Counted from the first letter of the stretch, positions 11,111-25,257 are shown. The stretch: 64,000 bases of DNA from Beaufortia kweichowensis (GCA_019155185.1 CM032809.1:8267200-8331199); one strand, 5' to 3'. Made by a program: numbers and translations. Notes: generated by a model not told the origin, from the letters alone.

Positions 11111-13860
11111 TGCAGCAGACGCACACAGAGATCACCTCGTTTTACAGTTTCCTCCTAATGCCTAAAATACACTATACGAGACTTAATTTAAACGAAATTA
11201 TTTCATATAATATTATCGCATCCCAAGAAACTACAGTTGGAAAATACACCGATAACTATGAGACAAACACAACGTAACGGTGTATAATTTAAACACCGTC
11301 CTCCTAAAAACGCATCCATGTAAATAAAGAATAGCCAAACCAAGTCACAATATTTAAACGGATAAAAGCTTCTGCTCGACGTCCTCCTCTCTGTCGATTT
11401 AACATGGCCTACAAGGAGTGTCCGCCATAAAATGACGCAGCAACTTTGTTCCTTCTAACGACGGATTTTAGCGATTAAATATACTACTTGCGACTAAAAT
11501 ATGTATCAAACTAGACCAAATGACGCAAAAATTACCGAATAATAAGAAATACATTCAAAATCTTGGTCTGAAATACTACCACCGTTTAGGCCACAATCGA
11601 GATCAAACTACCATACTAAAAAAGATCCACTTGACGTAAACTATGTTTGTTTAGCTTTATAGTTTTTAAAATTCAATGCAGTAAATATCAGTATTAACTG
11701 ATCTTGTCGGCGTTTATTTAAATGGTCCAAATTAGTTTTTAGTGAACGACTTAACTTCATAGATTAAAAACAGCATTTCTACAACTCCAAATAATAGACG
11801 CCTGAAAGTATCTTATCAAAAACAAACGATATTAAAACGGTATAAACTTAAAAATAGTCTGGGACAACAGATTTTTGGTAAATATCCTGCCACCCATCCC
11901 CCACTGCCAAGGTTACAGATATGAAACAATGTCACAGATTGTTGAAAGCCCAAAACAAACACTAAACCGGCCTAAGGATTTATCTTTAAGTTATTTAAAA
12001 CAAATTTTCTGGTTTAAACAATGTTTAACAAAAATAACATTTTGTTGTTTTAAAATCTAAATCCCTTCGCATATACCTCTATCCAGATTAAGTGAAATAA
12101 AAAGGAAAAACAAAAAATGCCGAAATCCTCATTGTTTGAAAAATCCTGTTTTTCTTCTTGTCTTCGGCCACGTTTCTTTATTCAGCACATTACCCTCAAA
12201 CATGTCCGACGTCTTCTTCCCCATTCATTGGATCGAAGTGGGGGCAGGGAGTCATGTGACACTTACACAACTACTTGTATCGCTCAAAACCCGCTTTAAA
12301 ATCTTGATTTCAAGAAACATGTGTTCTTTTTTTTTTAAAAAGAAACAGGCATCTACAGCATCCCCTAGTGATTAAAGACTCGATATTAAATAATCCATAA
12401 ACTGTAAACGAATAATCAGTCAACAACGCTGATAAATCCAGAACAAAGAAGCTGATGACTAACGTTGCAGCGCCAGGATTGGATGGCGCAGATCACGTGC
12501 CCAGCAAAGCACCGCGCCAACGCAAAGAATAAACCAGATGGTTTTCACCGCGATTATCTTCTTAAATCATGCAATCCGATTTCCTAATTGTGTTGGTTCT
12601 GTGTGTTCGATATTGAAATTCGGGTAAATAAAAAGCGTGACATAACTATAATGATAACCGAGCGCAAGAAATCCGTGTAATCAATAGCATTCATCTCCCA
12701 AGAAACTAGTCTTCTGCGCATGTGCAGTTTCATTTGACTCTCTTCCACCGAAACCCCACAGTTGGTGTTACTGTAAACTAAAATTGGGAACGTGTCGACT
12801 GTAACTGGTTGTTTTGACTTATTGAAAAATATAACCATGAAATAATTTATTTTATTTTAACTGACGTTTATTAGTGCATTCTTATGTCCAAATTAATGCA
12901 AATACTGGTAAATAAATACAATATAAATAAATGAAAATAAAACTAGAATGAAATTACTTTTTATTGTCTTTTTATTGGAATTTATTTTTATTGACTAATG
13001 AAATTATAATGCATATACAGCTGCTTACCATACATAAATAAATTCACCACCAGTAAATTATACATAACTTAATTTAATTATATATAAATTAACCATATAA
13101 TGCCGCTATTGACGAATCACAATTTAAGTATTTCTGCAGTCAAAAATATGTTTTACATTATAAAATTCTCTTTACAAGAAAAAAAAAACATTATGGTCCT
13201 CAAAACATAATTAGGAAAAAGCAAAAATTTTCTTCTTAAAATACATTTGAATATTTGCTGTATTGTATAAAACAGGCCAATAACGTCTTCTGGTGCAGCA
13301 TGACAAATGGGAAACACAAGGCTGGTCTGTCACTCTAGACCCACACAGTTGAGCACAGACAACACAAACCCAGTGACTCAGCGTCACAAGACAACTTTGG
13401 ACAGAAGGGGAAACAGTTGCTATGGTGGTTCTTGCTCTCACATGCTTTCTTTTTCCTAGTAGCTGGATGTTCTTGGCTTCAGACACAGTGGGCTGTGGGA
13501 GAACATGCATTTGTATGGTGTAATAGCAGATGGTTGGTTTTAGATGGTGAGGACATTTTATTGGTTTGCATTTATTGTTACGTTTCTTTTGCAGAAATGA
13601 CTTGCTGGTATGCTATGCTATTTTTGTCCATAACAGTCAGCTATCGTGGTTTTTATTGACTGACATGCTTTGCTTTAAGGATGAACAGAAACTATGAAGG
13701 ACTCTTACTCATCAATTATTGTAAACACCTTTATGAATGCAGCAAAAACAACTAGACATCAATATGGAATATGGAAGATTGTGGAGTTTTGTCATAGGTT
13801 ATACAACCATATCCTGTTTAACCATTTACATAGTTTAACAACAATATATAGCTTTTATCA

Positions 13861-13900
<40 letters not shown>

Positions 13901-15343
13901 TTGTGGCATTTAAGTTGCTGTTTACAAATGTATTTAATAAATGTATTTAACCTTTTTAAAGTATGTTTAATAAACTTTAAAATTCTAAAATGAGTTGAGA
14001 TGTTTAACAGAAGGACTGAGTCATGAAACATGCAATAAAACATATTTTCTGTTTAATCTTTATCTCAATAAACACAGTTTCTGCTGAGCCTTTAACTAAG
14101 GTGTGTCTGACACTACTGTGATTACAGACTTTAAACTCATTCTTTGAGATCTTACAGGCTCATGTGTGAAGCATTTCATTTGGTAGACAATCTCACTAGT
14201 CTTACACTGCAATTGTGGAACTATTAATAGTGATGGTCCAGTGATTCTGACAACCATTTGCACTTCTGTTCTGAAAGCAGAAACAATTGAACCAGCCTGA
14301 TGGCTTTACACCTACACTGCACAGGTGTGAATGGTTGGTATGTTACATTGTTACATTCTACAGCATTTTACCTCTGCAATACAAAATGCACCAATAACTG
14401 TTTGTAGAAATAAAGCTGAATAAAATAAATGCACAATGAAACCAAATGTGTTTAAGAAATTCCCTAATTATTAAAAGCTATTTTGTGATTGTGCTTAGTG
14501 CATTAATACAACATGATTATCAATGGCCTGTATTTGTGAAGCTGACCAGGTTCTTGTTTGACTTGAAGTTGTATACTGTGAATAACTTTATATGTATTCA
14601 ATAAATATTAAATCTTTGTTATATATACAAAATTTTGATAAAAGTAGAAATATAACTAACTGTACGGCAAAATAAAATAGAAGAAAATAGAACAACTCAA
14701 TCTTATTTAAGTGTACATATAGCACAGGAGATGAGTTTTTATTATGCATACAACAGTGCCATCTAACGTTTGTATTAGGGAACAGGATTTCTCCGTTTGT
14801 ATTAAACAGAAAATAATTCTAGAATTCTTAAAATTGTTTTCTTATTTGAGTAATAAACAGATCACAGCATGGAAGTCTTTCCAGTTGTATGATTTTACAC
14901 AGTAAGAACACGTAATTCCAAAATAAATTTGGATTTTTGAAACTTGACCACATAACTATAGACATAGTTTCAAAACATAAAGGGACTAGTTTTAAAATAT
15001 ATATATATTTTTCCGCACAAAAGATGTAGTTTTCCACACAATGTATTAACACAAAATCGGTGCATTACAAACAGTTAAATAAATCTGCTATTGTAAATCA
15101 GCATTTGACTGCACAGAGAGACTTAAAAAAATATTTTTTAAATGTATAATAATTATAACCTTTTACCCTAAATGGTAAGCCCAGATGAAAAATACTGTAA
15201 TATACTTTAAAATTTACAATAATAAACTACAGTATGTTCATAGATACTATAGTTTTTTTTAACTTTACTATATTAAATAATTTTTGCTTTGCTCGCCCAT
15301 GAGTCTTTGCGCGGCGACAGCGCCTCCTAATGGTTACGGGAAG
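11111..15343. other. intergenic, AT-rich, no gene recognised
   Basis: No ORF with family resemblance was found on either strand. A (GT)n microsatellite lies at 13863-13898. A short GC-richer island with E-box-like CACGTG occurs near 12465-12530. The rest is simple AT-rich sequence. Confidence 0.5.
13863..13898. repeat. (GT)n microsatellite
   Basis: About 18 uninterrupted GT units are seen directly. Confidence 0.95.
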
Positions 15344-15424
15344 ATGGCGCAGAAAACACTCAAGTTGTTTGGTCCCCTACAAGCAGTTATTCATCGTGTT
15401 TTTAACGAAACAGAAGCACTAAAG
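15344..15424 (+). CDS. possible orphan first coding exon, function unknown
   Basis: An ATG in a good context (GGGAAGATGGCG) opens 27 codons, starting MAQKTLKLFGPLQAV and ending ETEALK, followed directly by a GTGTGT splice donor. The sequence just upstream is GC-richer than its surroundings. The 27 residues look like a short amphipathic N-terminus, perhaps of a small mitochondrial or membrane protein, but I do not recognise the family. No matching downstream exon was found on the plus strand up to the tap2 3' end. It could be a real gene with short exons I missed, a relic, or chance. Confidence 0.3.
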
Positions 15425-16095
15425 GTGTGTGCATTTAAATATAGTTTGTTGTGCCTTCTTTGCAGGTGTTGTCACTCTAATTTACACGTGCTGTGATGCT
15501 GTTGGCTGGTTTACCTTTATATTGTACATCAAACTGATATGCTGCTGCTATAAAATGTTTGATTAATTGTCTGTTCCTCCTACAAAACTCAAGCTGTTGC
15601 TTAAAATCCCTAAAATGTTGTCCACGTGTGTTAGCGTTAAGACCATTTATTATTTGTAATGTGTTTCCCAGTCACCATTGGCAGAAAGGTTTTAGATTAA
15701 GCCAGATCTTGAGAAATAATAATAGCAGGAATGCATTGCTGGTATTTTAAGATATGTCAGTGCAAGTGGTTTTTAGTTAGGACAGCTCAAACATGCATTT
15801 TAGTCGAGGCCTACCTGTGAAACGAGCCTCAGTGTTTAGTTTAAAAAATATATAATTTAATGTAAATGCAATTATAATCCTTAGTGTTCTAAACCAACCA
15901 AACACATTTGTTGGAGAGGATTTGTTGTGGTGTGTGATACGGCATTCCTCATGGAAAATTATTTTACAAATTATTTATAAAATTAAACAATTATTTTGCA
16001 TGTTTCCTTATTTGTTTACTTTGGTGAAATGCAACTTTGTCGTTTTTCTACATTCACAAGCAGATGGATGAATAGACAGACACACAGATAGATAT

Positions 16096-16244
16096 GGGTA
16101 GTTGACAAATTTATTGTCCTATGGTGTGACATAAAAAAATGTAGAAAGATAAACCTCTCATGCTGTTTGTTTAATTTATTTACTAGTTTTTTAAATACAT
16201 TTTTGCTGTCACACCATAGTCACATATCTATTTGTCAACTACCC
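16096..16244. mobile_element. foldback (MITE-like) element, family A, copy 1
   Basis: The two ends are inverted copies: GGGTAGTTGACAAAT on the left and ATTTGTCAACTACCC on the right. There is a second inverted pair inside (CTATGGTGTGAC and GTCACACCATAG). A related element with the same end and inner sequences lies at 32215-32408. It has no coding capacity and is probably a non-autonomous DNA transposon. Confidence 0.7.
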
Positions 16245-17555
16245 ATATATGTACACATACAAAATACTCTTTAAGTTTTAGGAGATCAAATAGTTTACTG
16301 GAGAAACCACACTACACGTTCACCCTAAACCAAAGATTACAAGAGGCACTTAATGTAGATATGACTTGAACAAAACCACATCATTTCATGTGTTTTCACC
16401 TCTCTTAACCCACATACCATCAGATCTCACACCACATGCAATATTTAGGTCAGACAGATAATTTGTGAATTTGAACAAATCATGGAAATTACTGATAGCA
16501 GTAAGAAACATCTATAAATATATTACACAAAATTGTCTGTATAAATGTATATCCTTAATAGGACTTTAGGATGATACATATTTGTGTAAGTTTGTCGTAA
16601 TGAAAAGTTTTTGTGATTTGTTCACAAGGTGGCGCTGATGTCCTTGTATTAGAAGTCAGATGTAATGGCAGATTTGGTGTCTTAGATTAGTTTGATAGTT
16701 TTTGATTGGGTAGATGATAGGTCAGATGTTGCCATGTGAGTGTGGAAGTATAAGGTTTGCAATAATCAAGAAACAATGTGTGTAGCTTTTTTACCTGATT
16801 TATAAAAATACCCTGCTTGAACAATGTATTAGGCAACAATATTACAATTCATGATTTAATTATACACAACAAACAATATAAAAGAGATTGTTTTAATAAG
16901 AGTTTTTTGCGATCCTCTTTGTAGATGTTATCATGTGTTTAGTCTCCTGGGGGTGCTCTTTGCCAGTCATTGCTCCAAAGTGCTGTTTTTGAAGGGACTT
17001 ACCCAGCCTAAATAATTGATCTAAAAGAAAGCTACTGTTTAACACATTACTTTTGATGTAACCATAAAGCTACATGCCCCGCTTTGTAGAAAACCCATGG
17101 GAACTTTAGGGGATTATCAGGCTGATAACCAAATCTAACCGGCACATAGTCTTTCATGGCCTTCTTATGTAAACCACATTTTTCTGTATAGGCCTAGACC
17201 TATTTATCTTTAAGGTGAAATCAATGAATATGTACATCAAGAAAGGTTGATAAATTGGTAAATGTATCATCATATATTGTAGATGTCATATATCATAATG
17301 TCATTGTAATTTTTTTGCATACAGCTGTGTGCTTGTAAAATATTTGGCTTAAAATAAACATAAAAGTGCACTAGCAGGGCACACTAATCTTTCTAGTGTC
17401 TTGTATTATTCTAGTGTCGGTGAATGATTGTCGTGCTGGACCCTGTTGATATATTAATATAACATATCTTGTGCATTCTGATCAAGTTTGTTTGTATATT
17501 TGTTGTGTAAAGTAGATTGCATGTCTGAAAGTTTTCTGTTGTCGTTCTTGTTCCT

Positions 17556-17580
17556 GTTGTTGTTGTTGTTGTTGTTCTTG
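17556..17580. repeat. (TTG)n microsatellite
   Basis: A run of TTG units with flanking imperfect copies is seen directly. Confidence 0.85.
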
Positions 17581-18994
17581 TTAGAGTCAGTCAGGAATGT
17601 TGTTCAAACTCAGATGTTTCAGTTTCACAGATAATTTTAGAAGTGAACCATCCTTTATTTATTTATTTGATGAGTCACTAAATCAGGTTCTCTCAAAATG
17701 CTTTTTAGCATTCATGTATACAGAAATGAGAATTTCCCCAAGTTTCTCATCTTTGTCATCCACAATATAATTTCATATTTTTTATTATATGAATGTTGTT
17801 TTATTATATAAATACGACTGATCCAGTGGTAGTAAAACTGAATAATCATTGATCACAGATGTAAAATGTTTTTGTTGAATTACAAGGGTGCGTCCTTGTT
17901 TGCATCTTATCAATTTCTCACTGGTTCCCCACCCCATCATTAAGGTCAGTGTTACTGTAGCTTGGCTTCGCTTGGCATTACCAACAAACAGAAAAGAAAG
18001 GAAAGTGAAAGTGTGCCGGCTCGGTACTTTCCAGGGTGTTGTCATTATGCTTGGCATGTGATATTCAACCACTGGTGGCGTGATTATACAACCAAACTAA
18101 AAGTAGATCAGGCGGGGAAAACATTTATCTGCTTTGTCAGGACTCCAAAAAACACATACCTTTTTAGCATCATTTTGTAGCATGTTTGTGATGAAAATTA
18201 AAGTCTGTCCTACATTTTAGAATATCTTATTGTTGGAGAATATGGCTTCTCATAGCTTTTGCACCTTATTCTTTGTATATATTGATGTATTTATTTTTTG
18301 TATACATTAATGATTGAAATCTCTTGTCCTGACCTCACTGTAACGTTTCACTTTTTGTATAATTCATATTATTTATTTATTTTAAATAAGAATAAATAGC
18401 ACAATGTGTAATGGCACAGTGTAAAAAGTTATTTCGAAGCAGCACATGTAATGTGAGATTGTCACTGCTGGCATTTCCTTCTCCAAAAGAGGGAGATAAA
18501 ACACAACATCCCTATCACAAACACACCTTGAGCCAGACTTAACCAGAGAGCAAACTAAACAGCCAAAACAAGAACAATAGGGACTTTCCAAAACAGAAGC
18601 ATTCAGGAAAATTAGGGGAAATTGTTAAATGATAGCTCACGATCGGATATTCTGTACTTTAGTTTCATGTTTAAAAAAAATAATGTTACATGGTTAATTA
18701 TTATGTATTTTCATATTTATGGTTTTATATTTGCAATACAATTATTTAGGCTGAAACATAGTTTTGTACAAAGTGTCCTCTTCAAAACTGTTGGCTTGGT
18801 TTTTTCTGAAAGTTTCATGATATTGAAACAAAAGAGAAACCGAACGGGTTGTATCCAAGCCCACCATAAATTGGTGGTGTGGCTATAAACGCATTGAAAA
18901 TTGCTGAACTTGGAGAGTGAAAGTAAAGAATATGTGCACATGTACTCGCTTGCTCTTAGCTGAGTTTGGCACGTTTTATTTTTCAATCACAAAA

Positions 18995-20090
18995 TGGCCG
19001 GCAGATACAAAATGGCACTGCCAGGGCGAACTCCATATCAACCTGAATTTCACAAAAGTCACGTGATTTCAAAAAACCTTGTGCACCTTTTTCAGATTAT
19101 TAAGTTCTGTAAACGTATTTATTGCTCAGCAATGTTTTATAACATTAATCAAGTTTTGCTTTTGTTATAAATTACAGGTTTTGTTAAATAAATAAATACA
19201 GGCTAAAGTAATACTTTAATAATTAATATTTAAAACTTATTATGAAGTTCCAAAATCCCAAAATTTATTTTTCATGTTAACCAGTGTGCATTAGTATAGG
19301 AGCATCCCTAGAAAATATCTACATCGGCATATAGACCATACAGGTTGTTGTTAAGATACAGACACCAATGTTGGCAGCCATTTTGCAGGAGGTAAAAGAA
19401 TGATGCAGCTTTATAAAATGGAGATCTGAATTTGTCATATCTGCCCGCTGACATTAGGAGGTGGTACAACATGCCATGAGCCATGTGAGACCAGGCGCTT
19501 AGCCAAAAACACAAATGTGTAACCAGGAAAAACAACAATGGCTACTTTTGTTTAGCAAAACAGGGTTAACTTGTTTGATAGTCTCTACACAGACTAATTT
19601 GAAAAAGCAGAGTGATTATTAAACCTGAATATGTAATGTGTGTAATATGTAAATATAACTTTTAATTCCCTTTTCCTTATCAGTCTTTTCTACACCTACT
19701 GTATGTGCATACGCTCATTTCATATCGGGATCATAGTAACCTAAAACTCGAAGTGTTGGCTTTGATAAGGTGGTAATATAAAATATAAACTATAATGAGT
19801 ATTAAGTGTTTAAATGAGTGTGTTTTTATTGACGCAATATTCAGATCATGTCGGTAAAAGTAAGGTGAATCTCTGAGGACCATGACAGGGTAGTTTGCAT
19901 TTTTCTCTAAATCATTTCATTGTCAACAACTAAGTTTGACATATTGATCTGCATGTTTTTTTATATGAATACAACCAACACAATGGTGATGCCAGGCACA
20001 GTGTCAGATAAACAGGACTGGTGACTTTGGCATTTCAAAGAAGTCACATGATTTCACTGAAGTAATTGTGCACCATTATTCACTGCAGAA
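18995..20090. repeat. pair of related short repeats
   Basis: Two blocks, about 18995-19100 and 19985-20090, share GTCACGTGATTTC / GTCACATGATTTC, then TTGTGCACC-type sequence, then TTCTGTAAACG / TTCATGTAAAC. They are direct, diverged copies of one dispersed repeat. The interval between them holds no recognised gene. Confidence 0.5.
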
Positions 20091-20692
20091 TTCATGTAAA
20101 CACTATTCAGAGTTTAATTCTTTGATTGAAGACAATATAATACAGCCTGCTATAACATTCTGTTGACTGCCTATTTTTGTTATTTATCAAATGTGTATGT
20201 GTTAAGGGATTTTATAAACCTGAATTCGGTCCTTAACAAGAGCTTTAAATGACTTTATGCCATTTTATCTTTTTTATTTAGTATTTTATACTATTTTATA
20301 GCATCTATAGTTCTGTAATCACACAGTATAGTTATTTAATTCTCTATTTAAATTTGATTTTATATTTAAATGTAACTTTATTATTTAATGTCTGCTCCTG
20401 TAAATAAAGTAGAATGCTAAAATGTGATATCATTGTAACAACATTATAAACCAGACAGTTTATTATTAAAATAAGTCAAAAACTATTTGAAACAACACAA
20501 TATTTATTTACATTCAAAACAATGTTGCAAATTCCAGAGTTTTACATAACCATTTTATATAAATTTTTAACAAATATTTTGAGTAATGATAATATGGGTT
20601 ATTTTAATGTACAGATCTTTAGGTCAAAGCAACAGATCTCTGTGATAGTTATTGTGATTTTGCAAAAGGCAACTATTTACAGTCTTTAATCT

Positions 20693-23600
20693 TTATAGTG
20701 TGCGATTTTCTTGGTTGGTTGTGTTACCATCATTAAAGATTCTCTCTTTCAGTTTATAGTAACTACCCTTCCTGTCCATCAATTGTTTGTGAGTGCCCTG
20801 TTCCACCACCTGCCCGCCGTCAATCACAACAATCTGATCCGCCTTCTCAATGGTTTTCAGCCTATGAGCAATCACGAGTAAAGTCTGGGTGGGGCAACTG
20901 GCCAGAGCTTGTTGAACCTGTGAAATCAGGAAAATTATAACACTGTCAAATTTGTCTACGGGGATATGTGCATATGTATGCGACCCTTAAACTGCATATT
21001 TACCATTTGTTCACTTTCAGTGTCCAGTGAGCTGGTGACTTCATCCAGTATGAGGACCTGAGGTTGTCTGATCAAAGCTCTGGCGATAGCAATGCGCTGT
21101 TTCTGACCGCCAGAGAGAAGACAACCACGTTCTCCAACATCTACAAATAAAACAAGACGAGTGTGTACTTAATTGCCATTTTATTTGGATTTGTTACTAT
21201 GAAATAGCTTTTAATTTCCAGTAAGCATTTACCAATAAGTTATAAACTAATAAAAAAAATCAAAAAAGTGTTTAAGTACCTGTGTCGTATCCATTTTCCA
21301 GTTTGCAGATGAAGGAATGAGCATTGGCTTTACTGGCGGCCTCCTTTATTTTCTCCATTGAACAGTTAGGCAGACCATAGGCAATGTTATCTCGCACGGT
21401 ACCAGAGAATAGCACCGGTTCCTGACCCACCATCGCTATCTAAAGGTATTTGATTTGATGTTATTCTTATGACCTGGTTCATTTGTCTATACACCATAGT
21501 CAGGGTAGACACCATATTTAACATAATGAAAATGAGGTTGTGAAGGATAGACAACATACTTTGCCATTAAAACACTCATTATTGATGTACAGAGTCATAT
21601 ACTTGTACATTACATCATTGGGACCATTTAGGTTGTTTCTTTATCTTATGGCAATTATAGGCATATTTTTATTTTTAAGGGTCGAACAATAATTGGAAAC
21701 CTACTGTCACAAACTGTCACGAGCCCCCGTTGAAGTCCTACAGTAGCAACAGAAACATGTTTGTATTATGAAAATAGTCACCTTGCTGTGCAAGTAGTTA
21801 TGTTGATAGTTTTCTATTGGTTGTCCATCTAACAGGATCTGTCCTTGTTGATGCTGGTAAAATCTCTCCAGGAGACTCACGCAGGTGCTCTTTCCTCCAC
21901 CCGACATCCCCACAAGAGCGGTCATCTGACCCGGCTTCAACTCCAGAGAAAAGTTCTGAAAACAGATGAAAATTATGTTCAGTAAAGAAGGTAAATAATA
22001 CAAGTTTTGAAAACTCAAATATTAATTAAACAGTCAAGACAGATAAACTTAGTATTTCTCAATCGCTGCACTGTACCTTTAAGACATTATGGTCTGGTCT
22101 TTTAGGATAGGAGAAGGTGAGGTCCTGAAAGCTGACATGTCCTTTTAGAACACTGGGCTGCAGGTCGCCATCCGTACTGACCTCAGGCTTTCGGTCCAGG
22201 TACTCAAACACCTTACCAGCTGCACCCACTGAGTTCAACATATCTCCAAAGATATAGATCAAAGTCTAGGATAAAGATGGACATTTGGCAGTTTTTACAA
22301 TTTGTTGAATTACATTAACTAAATTATAAATGACATGAGAGTAAGAAATGTTCATTTTTGGATGAATAAGTTGTTCATCTTATTTATAAACATAAAATGT
22401 TTCCATATCTTTACATATTTATATATACATTATGTGATTAATTCTATTAAACATAAACAGATCAATACCCTGATGTTGTTCCCAAGATCTGACTGATAGA
22501 GAATGAAGGAGACGAGATTCCCTGTGCTCATCTGTCCATACTGGATAAAGAGTCTTCCATAGTACAGCATGGCCACCTTCATTCCTATTTCTGTCATCTG
22601 CAAACCACGCAGATAGTTAAGCTAAGAATTGTGTTTTAATGGTTATCATGTTTTAAAATGCATGAAAAACTGACCCGCCTAACAAGCACATAAATGGCCC
22701 TGACTGTGTCCCGTCGGGTCTTCAGATTGTGGGTGTCCATCAAGCAGATATCATAGCGATCAGATTCTCCCTTTTCTGTCCTAAAACTCCTGACAGTCCT
22801 GATGCCTGACACAGCCTCTCCAGCAGTGTCATTGGCTCGTGCCATTGAGTCCTGAACTTCTTTTGACAGTCTCTAAAAGGGCAAGAAAACATGTAAACTA
22901 CTAAAAAATCCACTATGTTTACTATAGAAAATGAGCCACAGCTATACAATTGTAACATATAGTTTCATATTTAAACATAACTTTCTGTAAATTCAGTAAT
23001 TACATGCACCAGAGGCATGGCACTTATCCATCATCCATCATGTCTTTGTCTCATTACCTGATAATGTGTGTCATAGATGTTCTGCAGTAAGCCCGTCAGC
23101 GGTGTCTCCATTAACATCAGTAATGTAAGCTTCCAGGACAGGCTCACCATCAGGTATAACATACCCAGGGTCTTAATCATGGTCCGCAGAAGAACGTTGA
23201 CATTCAGCGCCACAGCCCGGCCCATGAGAGTAGTGTCTGTGGACAGTCTAGACCCGATATCACCTGCGAAACAGATCGACAACCAAACGTGAGTTCTGTT
23301 TTTGTAATTCATTTGAAGTCATAGCATCATAGCATTTGTATCGGATATACCTGTCTTAATGTTCTCAAAGAAGCCAATGTCCTGCCTCACGAGAGACCCG
23401 AACAGGTTCACCTTGACTCTGCATGTGAAACTGCTGATGGCGCACATGAAGAGTCCTCCACGACATCCTGCACTAAAAGAACTGAGAATAAACAAAGCAG
23501 CGGTTATTAAAATACTGACAGGGCATTTTGTAATTAAACTTATAGCTTTTATATTTATATACCAACCTTCCCAATGAGAATAATGCCATGAAAAATATAG

Positions 23601-24266
23601 CCAATCTAAAGTTATCCCACTGGTACTGGGAACCCAAAATGTCAATTACTTCTCCTGTGTACAATGGGATGAACATCTCACCTGTCAACACACAAGAAAA
23701 CACATGAAACATAAAATTTTACAAATCTGGTTTGCATTTATGCATGAATTGAATGCAATGATATACTCACAGAGAACAGCTAAAGCCAAAAACACAAAAG
23801 CTCCACACAACAGCATGTAATCCGGCTTGCAGAACCGCATGACCCGCATGAAGAGGACTCGAGCCTTCTGTTTCCTCTCTTTGCCTTTAGCATCTCCATT
23901 GGTATCAGGTAATGTTATCTCCCAAAACAGACAAGCTAATGCTGCAGCTACGCTACCGAATAGCCACGTATTAAATTTATCAAGCCGATAATTGCCGAAA
24001 AGAGTCGAGCGCCCAGTTTCATACACCGAACCGATGAAACAGTGAACGATAAGCCATTTCTTTATCAGCGGATCTGTCGTATCTTTACAGAAAAGCAGTC
24101 CGGTGTATAAAAGTGTGCATCTCAGCACAGATTCAACCCACTGCCGAAATAAATTAAAATCCAGATTCCCTGTACGAGACTTTAGTAAAGTACCGCTGAG
24201 GTCCAGCATGTAAACTATTAACATGTCTATACATAACATACAAGCGAACGATAAAACTTTGCGCAT
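20693..24266 (-). CDS. tap2: TAP2, peptide transporter half (ABCB3)
   Basis: TAP2 is one half of the ER peptide pump TAP1/TAP2, which feeds MHC class I. Eleven exons join in phase to 719 codons plus stop: 23771-24266, 23567-23681, 23351-23481, 23058-23263, 22675-22872, 22469-22597, 22077-22265, 21782-21955, 21280-21439, 21004-21140 and 20693-20917. The first exon holds the hydrophobic N-terminal helices that in mammals dock tapasin. The transmembrane core follows (CEMFIPLYTGEVID, RQDIGFFE, MARANDTAGEA). The nucleotide-binding domain shows Walker A GMSGGGKST, Q-loop VGQEPVLFSGT, signature LSGGQKQRIAIARAL, Walker B LILDEVTSSLD with the catalytic Glu, and H-loop VIAHR. The signature is canonical LSGGQ, unlike the degenerate LAAGQ of human TAP2. 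Length fits the family. No tap1 gene is present in the window. Confidence 0.96.
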
Positions 24267-24416
24267 CTTGTCTAGAAATAAATTACGTTATTATTCCTAA
24301 TATAAAGATACCGAGCTTGGTTATTCTTGGTACCGTTTCTTGCGTCTTTCCAAACCTTTTATCTGTGTTCACACAGCGCCGGGGCAGATGAGGACACAGA
24401 CACTGTTGTCATTTTA

Positions 24417-24428
24417 CTTTCGATTTCT
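24417..24428 (-). promoter_or_regulatory. tap2: ISRE-like site upstream of tap2
   Basis: The minus strand reads GAAATCGAAAGT, matching the GAAANNGAAA core bound by IRF/ISGF3 factors. It lies about 150 bp upstream of the tap2 ATG, so interferon induction is likely. Confidence 0.6.
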
Positions 24429-24429
24429 C

Positions 24430-25257
24430 TTCATTCGGGGCTTTTCTTAAAAAAAAACACCGACAAGTGAAATGATTTCTTTAAACGATGGGCTATTTTT
24501 ATATGTAGTTAAATGCATTTGTGGAGGGGATGCACTGCAATAAATATACCTGGTGGTCAGATATGTAAGCTTGTTCAAGGACGGTCACGTTGGCTGTAAA
24601 AGTTCATCAGATTGTGTCTATAGCTGTTGAATATTTGTATGTTGATACAAATGTGTACACATGCTAAGTTTGCTAGAAATAAAATTAGTTTAAAGTTTCT
24701 TAAAATATTCTTAAAAGGAATTGACAAAATCAAGTTAATATACTACTAGTATTGATAATAAAAGTGTTGTGTCAAATAGATGCATGTGATTCTAAATGGG
24801 TGCACACTAGAATAATGTATGTTATGTGTGTGTTTAACAAATAGTAAACACTTAAGACTGAAACAAATCTAGCAGCTAATGATCCCACAGTATACGGAAA
24901 GTTATGAAATCAAATCCTATGGAAATCATTGTATGCGCTCCTTGAACGCTCCAATCATGGAAACAGCATAAATGAATATGTGGATCAACATCTTGCATCT
25001 CTTTTCTTTGACTACAATAAACAACCTTAAAACATACTGATTTCTAAAATAGATCATTATCACCAAACCGATAGATAAAATACAGCAGTTTTAATTAGGG
25101 TGTGTGTCTGTGTATTTGTGTGGTAATGTCAACAAAACAGCTGATTGAGACAAATTGAACATTTTTAATGTGTTGTATTTTGTTCTCTGTATGCAGGTTA
25201 CAACAAATTCAAATGGATGTACAATGTTAATGTCCTTATAGAGCAAGATAATTTGTT
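24430..25257. other. intergenic between tap2 and psmb9
   Basis: About 0.8 kb of AT-rich sequence between the tap2 promoter and the psmb9 3' end. No gene or clear repeat was recognised apart from a short GTGT-rich stretch near 25100-25120. Confidence 0.5.

Larger units (their letters stand above)
15425..20692. other. intergenic between brd2 and tap2, repeats only
   Basis: No gene was recognised. Visible elements are a foldback repeat (16096-16244), a TTG-repeat (about 17556-17580) and a pair of related blocks near 18995-19100 and 19985-20090. The tap2 3' UTR probably occupies the last few hundred bases; TTTATT motifs near 20458-20510 could be minus-strand poly(A) signals. Confidence 0.5.

Noticed and set aside
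13694..14043. ORFs on both strands near 13.9 kb
   Set aside because: They run through the (GT)n repeat and AT-rich sequence; no family match.
17962..18180. 72-codon plus-strand ORF considered as a continuation of the orphan exon at 15344
   Set aside because: No acceptor in the right phase and no recognisable domain.
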